DNA of 64,000 bases, taken from NCBI RefSeq assembly GCF_000277405.1, contig NC_017741.1, positions 1,599,457 to 1,663,456 on the forward strand, in the 5' to 3' direction. This document shows, piece by piece, positions 36,378-45,230 of the stretch. The notes under the pieces are model-generated. The model was given only the letters and a program-made list of their open reading frames with translations. It did no database searches and was not told the origin of the DNA. The stretch is from Helicobacter pylori Shi112. GTDB lineage: Bacteria > Campylobacterota > Campylobacteria > Campylobacterales > Helicobacteraceae. The translations under genes were made by a program, and so were the position numbers. Position 1 is the first letter of the stretch. Every line of letters begins with the position of its first letter.

Positions 36378-38225
36378 TTATTTTATCTTAAAGCGGTTTT
36401 TCTCCAACGCGTTCTGGATCGCAATAGAGGGCGATAGGTAATTGTAACGCACTAAAATTTCGGTGATTTCTTTAAAAATAGGGGCTGCAATCTTGCTAGC
36501 GTAATATTCTTCCTTGCCGTGCGAGCCTAAGATAACCACGCCGATAGTAAAAACCTGCTTTTCATCTTCAGCGAACCCAAAAAAAGAGCTGTTGTAGGAC
36601 TGCACGCTGTAACTCCCGTTTTTAGCAACCCTAGCCGTGCCCGTTTTGCCCCCTATGTATAGCCCTTCAAATTGAGCGTTTTTGCCTGTGCCGTAACGCA
36701 CCACTTTAATTAAGGTTTCTTTCATTTTTCTAGCGCTTTTTGGATTGATGACTTGAAAAGTGGGTTTGGGGCTAGGGATGTAAATATCGCCATTAGGGGC
36801 GGTTTCTCGTTGCACTAAATAGGGGGTAGTCAATTTGCCTTCATTAGAAAACACCGCATAAGCCCTTAAAAGCTGCAAGAAAGTCGCGTTCAACCCATAG
36901 CCATAAGAGACGCTGCCCTTTAACACTTCACGCTTGAAAGCGGACAAAGGAGGGATCTTCCCTGTGGCCTCTAAGGATAAATCAATGCCCGTTTTTTGAG
37001 AAAATCCATAGCCTAAAAGCCCGTTATAGAAATCCTCCGGGTTGAGATTTTTGCTGATTTTTATCATGCCCACATTGCTAGATTGGATCAAAATGTCTTC
37101 AACAACGGCTTTTTTACTAGGGATAAAGTCATCTTTAATGGTGTATTTTCCCAATTGGTAATAGCCATGGTTTAAATCAATGCGTTCTTTGGGGTTGATT
37201 AAATTCTTGTCTAACAGCAAGGAATAAACAATGGGTTTAATCGTGCTGCCTGGCTCAAAAACCTTTTCGGCAACGCTCAAATTCAAGCTTTCATAATCGC
37301 TGGTTTTAATCGCATTAGGGTTGAAGCGCTTGCTTGAAGCTAACGATAAAATTTCCCCGCTTTTGGGGTTGATGATACCCACTAGGATTTCTTCAGCCTT
37401 GAGTTTGTCTTTAGCTTTGTTTAATAAGGTTTCAATTTCTCTTTGGAGTTTTAAAGGAATGCTCAAATACACCTCATAGCCATCAAGCCGTTCAACCTCT
37501 GTATAAGAGTGGTTTTGGATAAAGTTAAAACTCACATCTCTTTTGCCTGTTCTTATGCCATTTTGTTGGGCTTTAAGCAAGTGATCTTGAGATTTTTCAA
37601 CGCCTTTTTTACCGGTAATTAAAGTGAGCTTGTCTTCTTCTTGTTTTTGCACATAGCCAATGATTGGCTCTAGGCTATTTTGATAAGGGTAATGCCTAGA
37701 AACGCCGCTCACTTCAATGTTTAGCCCTTGCTTTTGCCACACTTTATCGCGCGCGTCTTTGAAATTTTGAAAAACCCCAAAGGTTAAAAATTTCTTATTC
37801 AAGTCTCTAAGATTAGCAGCGGTATTGGGCGTGAGATCATAAGCTAGAATGGTATAGCCTTTCGTATTGATGGCGTCTTTTAAGGACTTTTTAGGGATAT
37901 TACTATAAATAGAAAGGAAATCAATGAAAAAATCTTCTTTATCTGGGTTTAAAAACCTTGTGTCAAAGCCCAGTTTGAAAAGGGTTTGCGAAGCGGCTAG
38001 GCTGTAGTTGTCTTGACTATAGATAGTCCCCCTAGTTGCAGTGTCTTGTTTGCTCATCACCAAAGTGGGCATGTTGGCTTGGGCAAAAAAAGCTTTTTTA
38101 AAAGCCACCATTAAAAAAACAATAAAAAGCAACAAAAAGACTAAAGCCGTAAATACGACCTTGTATTTTTGGGTTTCTAAAAATCGCTCTGGGTTGAAGT
38201 TGGGATCAATGTTTTTATTATCCAT
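36378..38225 (-). CDS. ftsI: Penicillin-binding protein 3 (FtsI), septal transpeptidase
   Basis: 615 residues. One N-terminal membrane helix (FTALVFLLLFIVFLMVAF), a dimerisation region (RGTIYSQDNYSLA), then transpeptidase motifs SxxK (PGSTIKP), SSN (IQSSNVGM) and KTGT (GGKTGTAR). It crosslinks peptidoglycan at the division septum. In the minus-strand run it precedes no overlapping gene. fliE lies 152 bp upstream. Confidence 0.95.
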   Translation of the reverse strand: MDNKNIDPNFNPERFLETQKYKVVFTALVFLLLFIVFLMVAFKKAFFAQANMPTLVMSKQDTATRGTIYSQDNYSLAASQTLFKLGFDTRFLNPDKEDFFIDFLSIYSNIPKKSLKDAINTKGYTILAYDLTPNTAANLRDLNKKFLTFGVFQNFKDARDKVWQKQGLNIEVSGVSRHYPYQNSLEPIIGYVQKQEEDKLTLITGKKGVEKSQDHLLKAQQNGIRTGKRDVSFNFIQNHSYTEVERLDGYEVYLSIPLKLQREIETLLNKAKDKLKAEEILVGIINPKSGEILSLASSKRFNPNAIKTSDYESLNLSVAEKVFEPGSTIKPIVYSLLLDKNLINPKERIDLNHGYYQLGKYTIKDDFIPSKKAVVEDILIQSSNVGMIKISKNLNPEDFYNGLLGYGFSQKTGIDLSLEATGKIPPLSAFKREVLKGSVSYGYGLNATFLQLLRAYAVFSNEGKLTTPYLVQRETAPNGDIYIPSPKPTFQVINPKSARKMKETLIKVVRYGTGKNAQFEGLYIGGKTGTARVAKNGSYSVQSYNSSFFGFAEDEKQVFTIGVVILGSHGKEEYYASKIAAPIFKEITEILVRYNYLSPSIAIQNALEKNRFKIK

Positions 38226-38377
38226 GAACGCTCACTTGAAAATGGCGTAACACTGGATTTTCACAACGCATGAGAACATGAATTTTTGATGATAAAATCT
38301 GTCAAAATTGAGTGCAACAACGAACCCTCTCTTTAAAAAGGACCAAGCGATCATTTAAAGAGACGCCACTTAAGAGA

Positions 38378-38707
38378 TTAGATCTGCGTTCTTAAAAGCT
38401 CTTTATAAGCGCTGATCGCTTTGTTGCGCACTTCAAGCATGAGTTTCATGCTCGTTTCAGCCTTCCCTATAGCGATAGCCGCTTGGTGTAAATCTTTGAT
38501 TTGCCCTGTCGCCATGTCGGCTAAGGCTTTATCAGATTGCTCTTGAGTGCTGTTAAGCTCATTGATGGATTGTTTTAAGAGTTTGGAAAACTCCCCACCT
38601 TTTTGTTCTTTAAAGGTGCTGCCTGATTCTTCTCTTTTAGTCCTGTTGTCCGTGTTAAGCTCAGAGAAAGGACTCAATAAGCTTTTATCATTGTGTATGG
38701 CTTGCAT
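38378..38707 (-). CDS. fliE: Flagellar hook-basal body protein FliE
   Basis: 109 residues. The C-terminal FliE motif (SDKALADMATGQIKDLHQAAIAIGKAE, then LMLEVRNKAISAYKELLRTQI) is clear. It joins the MS ring to the rod. The ribosome binding site AAGGAGGTTCT is strong. It follows flgC after 127 bp. Confidence 0.95.
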   Translation of the reverse strand: MQAIHNDKSLLSPFSELNTDNRTKREESGSTFKEQKGGEFSKLLKQSINELNSTQEQSDKALADMATGQIKDLHQAAIAIGKAETSMKLMLEVRNKAISAYKELLRTQI

Positions 38708-38834
38708 AGAACCTCCTTAAGCTCTTTTTTAAAAATTTAACTCTATTAAATATTTTATTCATTTCTGTATTCTACTGATCTTTGGCTAATACTACCTAAA
38801 TTTCCTTATACTACCATAAATTGTTGGAAATCGT

Positions 38835-39320
38835 TCATGTTTGTAACATGCCAATCGCATTTTGCGCCATGTTTTTAGCGCTTTGAAAGGCTGCAACATT
38901 GGCCTGATAGGCTCTAGTCGCTTCCACTAAATCCGCCATTTCAACCACCGCATTCACATTGGGGTAAGCCACATAGCCTTGAGCGTTAGCGTCAGGGTGG
39001 CTGGGATCGTATTTCATCAAAGGCTCGCTATCATCGCGCACAATCTTATCCACCACCACGCTTGTGATAGGGATTAAGGGGTTGTCATCGCCTTCATCTA
39101 AGGGGTCTTCATAGGGGGTGATTTGATGGTTTTGAGCGATTTTTTGGTTTAAAATCTCATTGAAATCAAAAGCCTTAAACACCGCTTCTTGCCTCCTATA
39201 AGGGCCTCCTTCGCTCGTGCGTGTGGTGTTAGCGTTAGCGATATTAGAAGAAATCAAATTAGCCCTTAAGCGTTGGGCAGACAAACCATAACCGCTAATA
39301 TCAAAAGAAGATAAAAACAT
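38835..39320 (-). CDS. flgC: Flagellar rod protein FlgC
   Basis: 161 residues with the rod-protein N-terminus (SSFDISGYGLSAQRLRANLIS, then SNIANANTT) and the C-terminal EMADLVEATRAYQANVAAF motif. It follows flgB by 12 bp. Confidence 0.96.
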   Translation of the reverse strand: MFLSSFDISGYGLSAQRLRANLISSNIANANTTRTSEGGPYRRQEAVFKAFDFNEILNQKIAQNHQITPYEDPLDEGDDNPLIPITSVVVDKIVRDDSEPLMKYDPSHPDANAQGYVAYPNVNAVVEMADLVEATRAYQANVAAFQSAKNMAQNAIGMLQT

Positions 39321-39332
39321 GCTTTCCCTTAA

Positions 39333-39755
39333 CTATAAATTCTTACTGGAATCAATGGCGTAATTGATCACGCCTCGATACTTTTTTAAGGCTGAACTCA
39401 AGGCTAAATACATGGTAGAGTTCTTACCCATTTCGCTCGTTTCTATGTCTAAATCCACGCTGTTACCATCATTCTTAGCCAAATGCCCGTCTCTAAAAAA
39501 AAGGCTTGCCCCATCTTTAGCACTATTTTCAAAGTCTAAATGCCTAGGGTTAGTGTGGGCTAAAGGCAAAACTTTACTGGATTGGTTTTCAAAAATTTCT
39601 GCTTTTTTCTTCGCTAAAACGCTTTCAAAATCCAAATCCTTTGACCTGTAAAAGGGGGTATCCACATTAGCGATATTAGAAGCGATCATATCCTGCCTTA
39701 AAGCCCTATAATCTAGCGCTTTATAAACCAATCCAAACGCTTTAGAAAAATCCAT
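39333..39755 (-). CDS. flgB: Flagellar rod protein FlgB
   Basis: 140 residues from the ATG at 39755 (MDFSKAFGLVYKALDYRALRQ), with AAAGGGG upstream. Longer frames run into the promoter. Rod motif ASNIANVDTPFYRSKDLDFE is present. First gene of flgB-flgC-fliE. Confidence 0.94.
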   Translation of the reverse strand: MDFSKAFGLVYKALDYRALRQDMIASNIANVDTPFYRSKDLDFESVLAKKKAEIFENQSSKVLPLAHTNPRHLDFENSAKDGASLFFRDGHLAKNDGNSVDLDIETSEMGKNSTMYLALSSALKKYRGVINYAIDSSKNL

Positions 39756-39792
39756 CAAAACCCCTTTTTTAAACCCTTGCAAATTCATAGCA

Positions 39793-39809
39793 TGCAAAAA
39801 ACATTCCAA
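39793..39809 (-). promoter_or_regulatory. Sigma-54 promoter of flgB-flgC-fliE
   Basis: On the minus strand TTGGAAT, GTTTT, TTGCA: GG and GC elements exactly 10 bases apart, matching the -24/-12 consensus. It lies about 40 bp before the flgB ATG. RpoN and FlgR control of middle flagellar genes is known in H. pylori, which fits. Confidence 0.75.
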
Positions 39810-39960
39810 AACCGGCTCGCTTTCTCATCAAAGAATGCGATCAATTTCAAAGCGCACTTAAGCTTGAGCGATAAGATAATTCAGAGCCATTATAGTGTAA
39901 AATACCCCTAAAATACCTTAAGAGAACGCCTATTTAAAAAACCAAGATAAGGAAATCCTA

Positions 39961-41127
39961 ATGACTACAGACAAAAGCCTGTTTTTTTGCGCTTCGCTAT
40001 TGATTTTTTTGGGGGTATTGATGAGCTATTCGCTCTCAACTTACACCACAGTGGTGCTGTATCATTATGGGGAGTTCCATTTTTTCATACGACAGCTTGT
40101 GAGCGCGATCATGGGGATTGTTATCATGTGGGGGTTGTCTAGGGTTGATCCTAGCAAGTGGTTTGGCCGTTTGGGGTTTTTTCTTCTTTTTATCCCATTA
40201 TTACTCATTATTGGCATGTTTTTTTTGCCAGAAAGCCTTTCTAGTAGCGCGGGAGGGGCGAAGCGATGGATTCGTTTGGGGTTTTTTTCTCTCGCACCCT
40301 TGGAGTTTTTAAAGATTGGCTTCACCTTTTTTCTTGCGTGGAGTTTGTCTCGCACCTTTGTGGCAAAAGAAAAGGCTAGTGTTAAAGAAGAACTGATCAT
40401 TTTTGGGCCTTATTCAGTGGTGTTTGTGGTATTAGCGGTTGGGGTGGGGTTTTTGCAAAACGATTTGGGGCAGATCGTTCTTTTGGGGGCAGTTTTAATC
40501 ATGTTGTTAGTCTTCTCTGGAGGGAGCGCGCATTTGTTTGGCTTGATTGTTTTAGGGGCGCTTGCGATCAGCGTTTTAGCGATTGTTACAAGCCCTCATA
40601 GGATCTTGCGCGTGAAATTGTGGTGGTCTAATTTGCAAAATTCGCTTTTCACGCTTTTGCCGGATAAATTAGCGAACGCTCTTAGAATAAGCGACTTGCC
40701 CGAATCCTATCAAGTCTTTCATGCAGGCAACGCCATGCATAATGGGGGGTTGTTTGGGCAAGGGCTTGGGCTAGGGCAAATCAAGCTTGGGTTTTTGAGC
40801 GAAGTGCATACAGATATGGTTCTAGCTGGGATCGCCGAAGAATGGGGTTTTTTGGGGCTATGCGTTTGTTTTATTTTGTTTTCTGTTTTGATTGTTTTGA
40901 TTTTTAGGATCGCTAACCGCTTGAAAGAGCCAAAATATTCGCTATTTTGCGTGGGTGTGGCGCTGCTCATCAGTTTTTCTTTAGTGATCAACGCCTTTGG
41001 GGTGGGAGGGATTTTTCCGGTTAAAGGTCTAGCGGTGCCGTTTTTGAGCTATGGAGGGAGTTCGCTTTTGGCGAATTGTATCGCTATAGGGCTTGTTTTA
41101 AGCCTGGCGCGATACACGAAGGGCTAA
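39961..41127 (+). CDS. ftsW: SEDS-family glycosyltransferase FtsW/RodA type
   Basis: 388 residues with about ten membrane segments. Typical SEDS features: GGAKRWIRLG, LQNDLGQ, HTDMVLAGIAEEWGFLG and GGSSLLANCIAIGLVLSLAR. SEDS proteins polymerise peptidoglycan glycan strands with a partner PBP. FtsW or RodA cannot be decided from sequence here. The neighbouring ftsI favours FtsW. Confidence 0.88.
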   Translation: MTTDKSLFFCASLLIFLGVLMSYSLSTYTTVVLYHYGEFHFFIRQLVSAIMGIVIMWGLSRVDPSKWFGRLGFFLLFIPLLLIIGMFFLPESLSSSAGGAKRWIRLGFFSLAPLEFLKIGFTFFLAWSLSRTFVAKEKASVKEELIIFGPYSVVFVVLAVGVGFLQNDLGQIVLLGAVLIMLLVFSGGSAHLFGLIVLGALAISVLAIVTSPHRILRVKLWWSNLQNSLFTLLPDKLANALRISDLPESYQVFHAGNAMHNGGLFGQGLGLGQIKLGFLSEVHTDMVLAGIAEEWGFLGLCVCFILFSVLIVLIFRIANRLKEPKYSLFCVGVALLISFSLVINAFGVGGIFPVKGLAVPFLSYGGSSLLANCIAIGLVLSLARYTKG

Positions 41128-41147
41128 AGAATACTAGCCCTTTTTTT
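41121..41147 (+). terminator. Terminator of ftsW (convergent with ceuE)
   Basis: GGGCTA, eight-base loop, TAGCCC, then seven T. It overlaps the ftsW stop. An imperfect copy is at 42334-42360. Confidence 0.85.
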
Positions 41148-41152
41148 AAAAA

Positions 41153-42160
41153 TCAATGCCATAAAAAGGGCTCAATTTCTGTATCCTTCAAATCAAAAAC
41201 CACTTTATAGTAGTCTTTAACAATCGCATTAATATCCACGTCTTTAAACGCTTCAGGGTGGGCTTTTAAAGCGATAAATAAGCTTATGAGCGGAGCTCTA
41301 GGCCCGCCAATATCCATTGTGGGGAGTTTATAAACTTGCTTGTTTTTAATGGCTTTGATAGTGGAAAACTTAGGGTTGTTTAACACATCTTCAGGCGTGA
41401 GTGGGCTTACCCACCAAATGAAAATGATTTCAGGGTTTTCTTTAACGATTTTTTCCACGCTAATATCAGCACGCCCAAATTTGACATATTTCAAGCCAAA
41501 ATTGTCTATGCCTCCTTTTTCTAAAATGTCTGAGCTAATGGCTTGATGGCCGCTGATTTTATTGGCTTTGTGGAAAAGCTCCACCCCTTTTTTCTTTTTG
41601 ACATCTTTCAAACGCTCTTTGATAAAATCCAAAGTTTCTTGCATTTTGGCGAATTTTTTAGAAGCGTCAATTTCTAAGACCGCAGCTTGAGCTTGCATAG
41701 CTTGCATGGCCTCTGCAATCGTTGTCTCTTGGAAAGAAAGGAATGAAATCCCAAATTTTTTCGCATGCTCTACCGCTTTAGGGTTGCCCACAAAGGTTAC
41801 AACAAGATCAGGGCTGAGTTTTTTTAAAAGCTCTACATTCAGCGCGGCTGTATGATCAGTGCTCATGTGTTTGATGCGTTTAAGCTCTTCGCCTTTGAGA
41901 GTGGCTTTAACAATATCATCTTTAAAAGCGTAATCCGAAACGCCTACAACCCTATCCCAAACATTAAGCATGGCAGGCACTTCTACATAGCTCCCTATAT
42001 AGGCTATTTTAGAAACAGGGAGCTTTATAGTTTGCTCCCCGAAATAATCCTTGACTTTGACTTCTTGCATTGAAGCGTTGCACACATTCAACAATAATGA
42101 AGCGACAAGCACGCCTAAAGAATAAGAAATAAAAGCTTTTTTAAAGCGAGTAACTAACAT
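41153..42160 (-). CDS. ceuE: Periplasmic metal-binding protein CeuE, copy 2
   Basis: 335 residues, cluster A-III substrate-binding protein for iron or nickel metallophore import, with a signal peptide (FISYSLGVLVASLLLNVCNAS). Conserved segments IKHMSTDHTAALNVELLKKLSPDLVVTFVGN and FHKANKISGHQA are shared with the adjacent copy. An extended -10 (TATAAT, complement of 42191-42196) and a TGAAA/TTTCA palindrome precede it. CeuE of H. pylori has been linked to nickel. Confidence 0.93.
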   Translation of the reverse strand: MLVTRFKKAFISYSLGVLVASLLLNVCNASMQEVKVKDYFGEQTIKLPVSKIAYIGSYVEVPAMLNVWDRVVGVSDYAFKDDIVKATLKGEELKRIKHMSTDHTAALNVELLKKLSPDLVVTFVGNPKAVEHAKKFGISFLSFQETTIAEAMQAMQAQAAVLEIDASKKFAKMQETLDFIKERLKDVKKKKGVELFHKANKISGHQAISSDILEKGGIDNFGLKYVKFGRADISVEKIVKENPEIIFIWWVSPLTPEDVLNNPKFSTIKAIKNKQVYKLPTMDIGGPRAPLISLFIALKAHPEAFKDVDINAIVKDYYKVVFDLKDTEIEPFLWH

Positions 42161-42226
42161 AACGATCCTTTTTGTATGATTTATAAAGCGATTATAACAT
42201 CACTAAGAAAACAACAATAGTAAAAA

Positions 42227-42241
42227 TGAAACTATTTTTCA
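42227..42241. promoter_or_regulatory. Palindrome upstream of ceuE copy 2
   Basis: TGAAA-CTATT-TTTCA, also present at 43434-43448 upstream of the other copy. It sits above the -35 region of each promoter, so it could be an operator for Fur or NikR. The exact repressor is not determined. Confidence 0.4.
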
Positions 42242-42365
42242 TAAAATCTTAAAAGATAAAGGCAAGATAAAAATTAGAGAAGAAAATTTTAGCTACAAGG
42301 CTTGTTTTAAGCCTGGCGCGATAGATACATGAAGGGCTAAAAAATACTAGCCTTTTTTTTAAAAA

Positions 42366-43367
42366 TCAATGCCACAAGAATGGCTCAACTTCTGCATCCT
42401 TCAAATCAAAAACCACTTTATAATAGTCTTTAACAATCGCATTAATATCCACGCCCTTAAACGCTTCAGGGTGGGCTTTTAAAGCGATAAAAAGACTAAT
42501 GAGTGGGGCTCTAGGCCCGCCAATATCCATTGTGGGGAGCTTATAAACTTGCTTGTTTTTAATGGCTTTGATAGTGGAAAACTTAGGGTTATTTAACACA
42601 TCTTCAGGGCTAAGCGGGCTTATCCACCAAATAAAGATAATTTCAGGGTTTTCTTTAACGATTTTTTCCACGCTAACATCAGCGCGCCCAAATTTGACAT
42701 ATTTCAAGCCAAAATTGTCTATACCCCCTTTTTCTAAAATATCTGAATCAAGGGCTTGATGGCCACTGATTTTATTGGCTTTGTGGAAAAGCTCCACCCC
42801 TTTTTTCTTTTTGACATCTTTCAAACGCTCTTTGATAAAATCCAAAGTTTCTTGCATTTTAGCCAGCTTTTTAGAAGCGTCAATTTCTAAGGCTTTAGCT
42901 TGAGCGTCAATATCTTCCATGACTTCTGCAATGGTTTTTTCTTGGAAAGAAAGGAATGAAATCCCAAATTTTTTCGCATGCTCTACCGCTTTAGGGTTAC
43001 CCACAAAGGTTACAACAAGATCAGGGCTAAGCTTTTTTAATAATTCCACATTCAAAGCCGCCACATGATCGCTACTCATGGATTTAATGCGTTTAGGATC
43101 TTTGAGAGTGGCTTTAACAATACCAGATTTAAAAGCGTAATCCGAAATGCCTACAACCCTATCCCAAGTATTGAACATAGCAGGCACTTCTGCAAAGCTA
43201 CCCAAGTAGATTATTTTAGAAACAGGGAGCTTTATAGTTTGCTCCCCGAAATAATCCTTGACTTTGACTTCTTGCACTGAAGCGTTAGCCACGCCCAATA
43301 AAGATGAAACAATAAGCGCGCCTAAAGAATAAGAGATTAAAGCTTTTTTAAAGCGAGCGATCAGCAT
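42366..43367 (-). CDS. ceuE: Periplasmic metal-binding protein CeuE, copy 1
   Basis: 333 residues, most positions identical to the downstream copy. The differences cluster in the signal peptide, around GIVKATLKDPKRIKS and in EVMEDIDAQAKALEID. Extended -10 TATAAT is the complement of 43398-43403. Both copies are intact, so they may have diverged in ligand or regulation. The permease and ATPase of the importer are not in this window. Confidence 0.93.
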   Translation of the reverse strand: MLIARFKKALISYSLGALIVSSLLGVANASVQEVKVKDYFGEQTIKLPVSKIIYLGSFAEVPAMFNTWDRVVGISDYAFKSGIVKATLKDPKRIKSMSSDHVAALNVELLKKLSPDLVVTFVGNPKAVEHAKKFGISFLSFQEKTIAEVMEDIDAQAKALEIDASKKLAKMQETLDFIKERLKDVKKKKGVELFHKANKISGHQALDSDILEKGGIDNFGLKYVKFGRADVSVEKIVKENPEIIFIWWISPLSPEDVLNNPKFSTIKAIKNKQVYKLPTMDIGGPRAPLISLFIALKAHPEAFKGVDINAIVKDYYKVVFDLKDAEVEPFLWH

Positions 43368-43605
43368 GACAATTCCTTTTGTATGATTTATGAAGCGATT
43401 ATAACACCATTAAGGAAATACAAGCAGTAAAAATGAAACTATTTTTCACAAAATCTTAAAATTTAAAAGGAAATACCCTTTCATTAACTTTTTAAGAATA
43501 TACTCCACCATGTTTCCACTGATTGAGTGGAAAGCATAATAAATTAAATCTATTTTAGGTTTAATTTTGATCCAACAAGATTTTAAAACACTTAAGGAGT
43601 TGTAT

Positions 43606-44202
43606 ATGTTAGTTACAAAACTTGCCCCCGATTTTAAAGCACCTGCCGTTTTAGGAAACAATGAGGTTGATGAACACTTTGAGCTTTCTAAAAATTTAGG
43701 CAAGAATGGTGTGATCCTTTTCTTTTGGCCAAAAGATTTTACTTTTGTATGCCCTACAGAAATCATTGCGTTTGACAAAAGAGTGAAAGACTTCCACGAA
43801 AAAGGCTTTAATGTGATTGGCGTGTCTATTGACAGCGAGCAAGTGCATTTCGCATGGAAAAACACCCCTGTGGAAAAAGGCGGTGTCGGTCAAGTGTCTT
43901 TCCCTATGGTGGCTGATATTACTAAGAGCATTTCTAGAGATTATGATGTGCTGTTTGAAGAAGCGATCGCTTTGAGAGGTGCTTTTTTGATTGACAAAAA
44001 CATGAAAGTAAGACACGCAGTGATCAATGACTTGCCATTAGGTAGGAATGCAGACGAGATGCTTCGCATGGTAGACGCTCTCTTACACTTTGAAGAACAT
44101 GGTGAAGTGTGCCCAGCAGGCTGGAGAAAAGGCGATAAAGGCATGAAAGCTACCCATAAAGGCGTTGCAGAATATCTTAAAGAAAATTCCATTAACCTTT
44201 AA
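43606..44202 (+). CDS. ahpC: Alkyl hydroperoxide reductase AhpC (2-Cys peroxiredoxin, TsaA)
   Basis: 198 residues from the ATG at 43606 with AAGGAGTTGTAT upstream. The peroxidatic Cys is in FWPKDFTFVCPTEI and the resolving Cys in GEVCPAGW. It detoxifies hydrogen and organic peroxides with thioredoxin and is abundant in H. pylori. Frames 13 codons further upstream lack a good start site. Confidence 0.97.
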   Translation: MLVTKLAPDFKAPAVLGNNEVDEHFELSKNLGKNGVILFFWPKDFTFVCPTEIIAFDKRVKDFHEKGFNVIGVSIDSEQVHFAWKNTPVEKGGVGQVSFPMVADITKSISRDYDVLFEEAIALRGAFLIDKNMKVRHAVINDLPLGRNADEMLRMVDALLHFEEHGEVCPAGWRKGDKGMKATHKGVAEYLKENSINL

Positions 44203-44220
44203 TGGTTTGATTCGCTGTTT

Positions 44221-44252
44221 AATCAAGAGAAACTTCGTTTTTCTTGGTTGAA
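44221..44252 (+). terminator. Candidate ahpC terminator
   Basis: AATCAAGAGAAA, loop CTTCG, TTTTTCTTGGTT: an imperfect stem after the ahpC stop. Confidence 0.5.
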
Positions 44253-44347
44253 TCCTTTTCTTTTTATTCTTTGCCGATTCCTGAAATTTTCGTATCGTTT
44301 TATCTTTTTATCATTTTTGAATTAATTTTTTTTAATAAAGGGTTTTT

Positions 44348-45163
44348 ATGAATATATTCAAGCGTATTATTAGTGTAGGGGTAATTGCTTTAGGTTTGTT
44401 TAATCTCTTAGACGCCAAACACCACAAAGAAAAAAAAGAAAAGCATGAAATCACTCGTGAGCTTAAAGTGGGCGCTAATCCTGTGCCGCATGCGCAAATC
44501 TTGCAATCAGTCGTGGATGATTTGAAGGAGAAAGGGATCAAATTAGTGATCGTGTCTTTTACGGATTATGTGTTGCCTAATTTAGCGCTCAATGACGGCT
44601 CTTTAGACGCGAATTACTTCCAGCACCGCCCTTATTTGGATCGGTTTAATTTGGACAGAAAAATGCATCTCATCGGTTTGGCCAATATCCATGTGGAGCC
44701 TTTGAGATTTTATTCTCAAAAAATCACGGACATTAAAAACCTTAAAAAAGGCTCAGTGATTGCCGTGCCAAACGATCCGAGCAATCAAGGCAGGGCGTTG
44801 ATTTTACTGCATAAACAAGGGATTATCGCTCTCAAAGACCCAAGCAATCTATACGCTACGGAGTTTGATATTGTCAAAAATCCTTACAATATCAAAATCA
44901 AGCCTTTAGAAGCCGCATTGTTGCCTAAAGTTTTAGGGGATGTGGATGGGGCTATTGTAACAGGGAATTATGCCTTGCAAGCAAAACTCACCGGAGCCTT
45001 ATTTTCAGAAGACAAGGACTCGCCTTATGCCAATCTAATAGCCGCTCGTGAGGATAACGCGCAAGATGAAGCCATAAAAGCGCTGATTGAAGCCTTACAA
45101 AGCGAAAAGACCAGGAAATTTATTTTGGATACCTATAAGGGAGCGATTATCCCGGCTTTTTAA
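44348..45163 (+). CDS. metQ: MetQ/NlpA-family methionine-binding protein
   Basis: 271 residues. A signal peptide (RIISVGVIALGLFNLLDA) without a lipobox Cys is followed by a NlpA-type binding domain: LKVGANPVPHAQIL, then GSLDANYFQHRPYL, and IAVPNDPSNQGRALILL. It should deliver methionine to MetNI, whose genes lie 8.4 kb away (53598-55230). The absence of the usual lipid anchor means it may be free in the periplasm. It has also been annotated as an outer membrane protein. Confidence 0.88.
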   Translation: MNIFKRIISVGVIALGLFNLLDAKHHKEKKEKHEITRELKVGANPVPHAQILQSVVDDLKEKGIKLVIVSFTDYVLPNLALNDGSLDANYFQHRPYLDRFNLDRKMHLIGLANIHVEPLRFYSQKITDIKNLKKGSVIAVPNDPSNQGRALILLHKQGIIALKDPSNLYATEFDIVKNPYNIKIKPLEAALLPKVLGDVDGAIVTGNYALQAKLTGALFSEDKDSPYANLIAAREDNAQDEAIKALIEALQSEKTRKFILDTYKGAIIPAF

Positions 45164-45170
45164 ACGCAAA

Positions 45171-45201
45171 AACGCCTCTTTATCTTAAGATAAAGGGCGT
45201 T
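45171..45201. terminator. Bidirectional hairpin between metQ and mrdA
   Basis: AACGCC-TC-TTTATC / GATAAA-G-GGCGTT, a long stem between the convergent ends. Confidence 0.7.
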
Positions 45202-45230
45202 CATTCTCATAAAAATCTTGTGTGAGCCAG

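Larger units (their letters stand above)
41090..43464. repeat. Tandem duplication of ftsW tail plus ceuE (about 1.2 kb unit)
   Basis: The sequence from 41090 (GGCTTGTTTTAAGCC, the 3' end of ftsW and its terminator) recurs at 42299 and carries through each ceuE gene and upstream region, offset about 1208 bp. The second copy of the ftsW tail is non-coding. This shows how the second ceuE arose. Confidence 0.85.
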
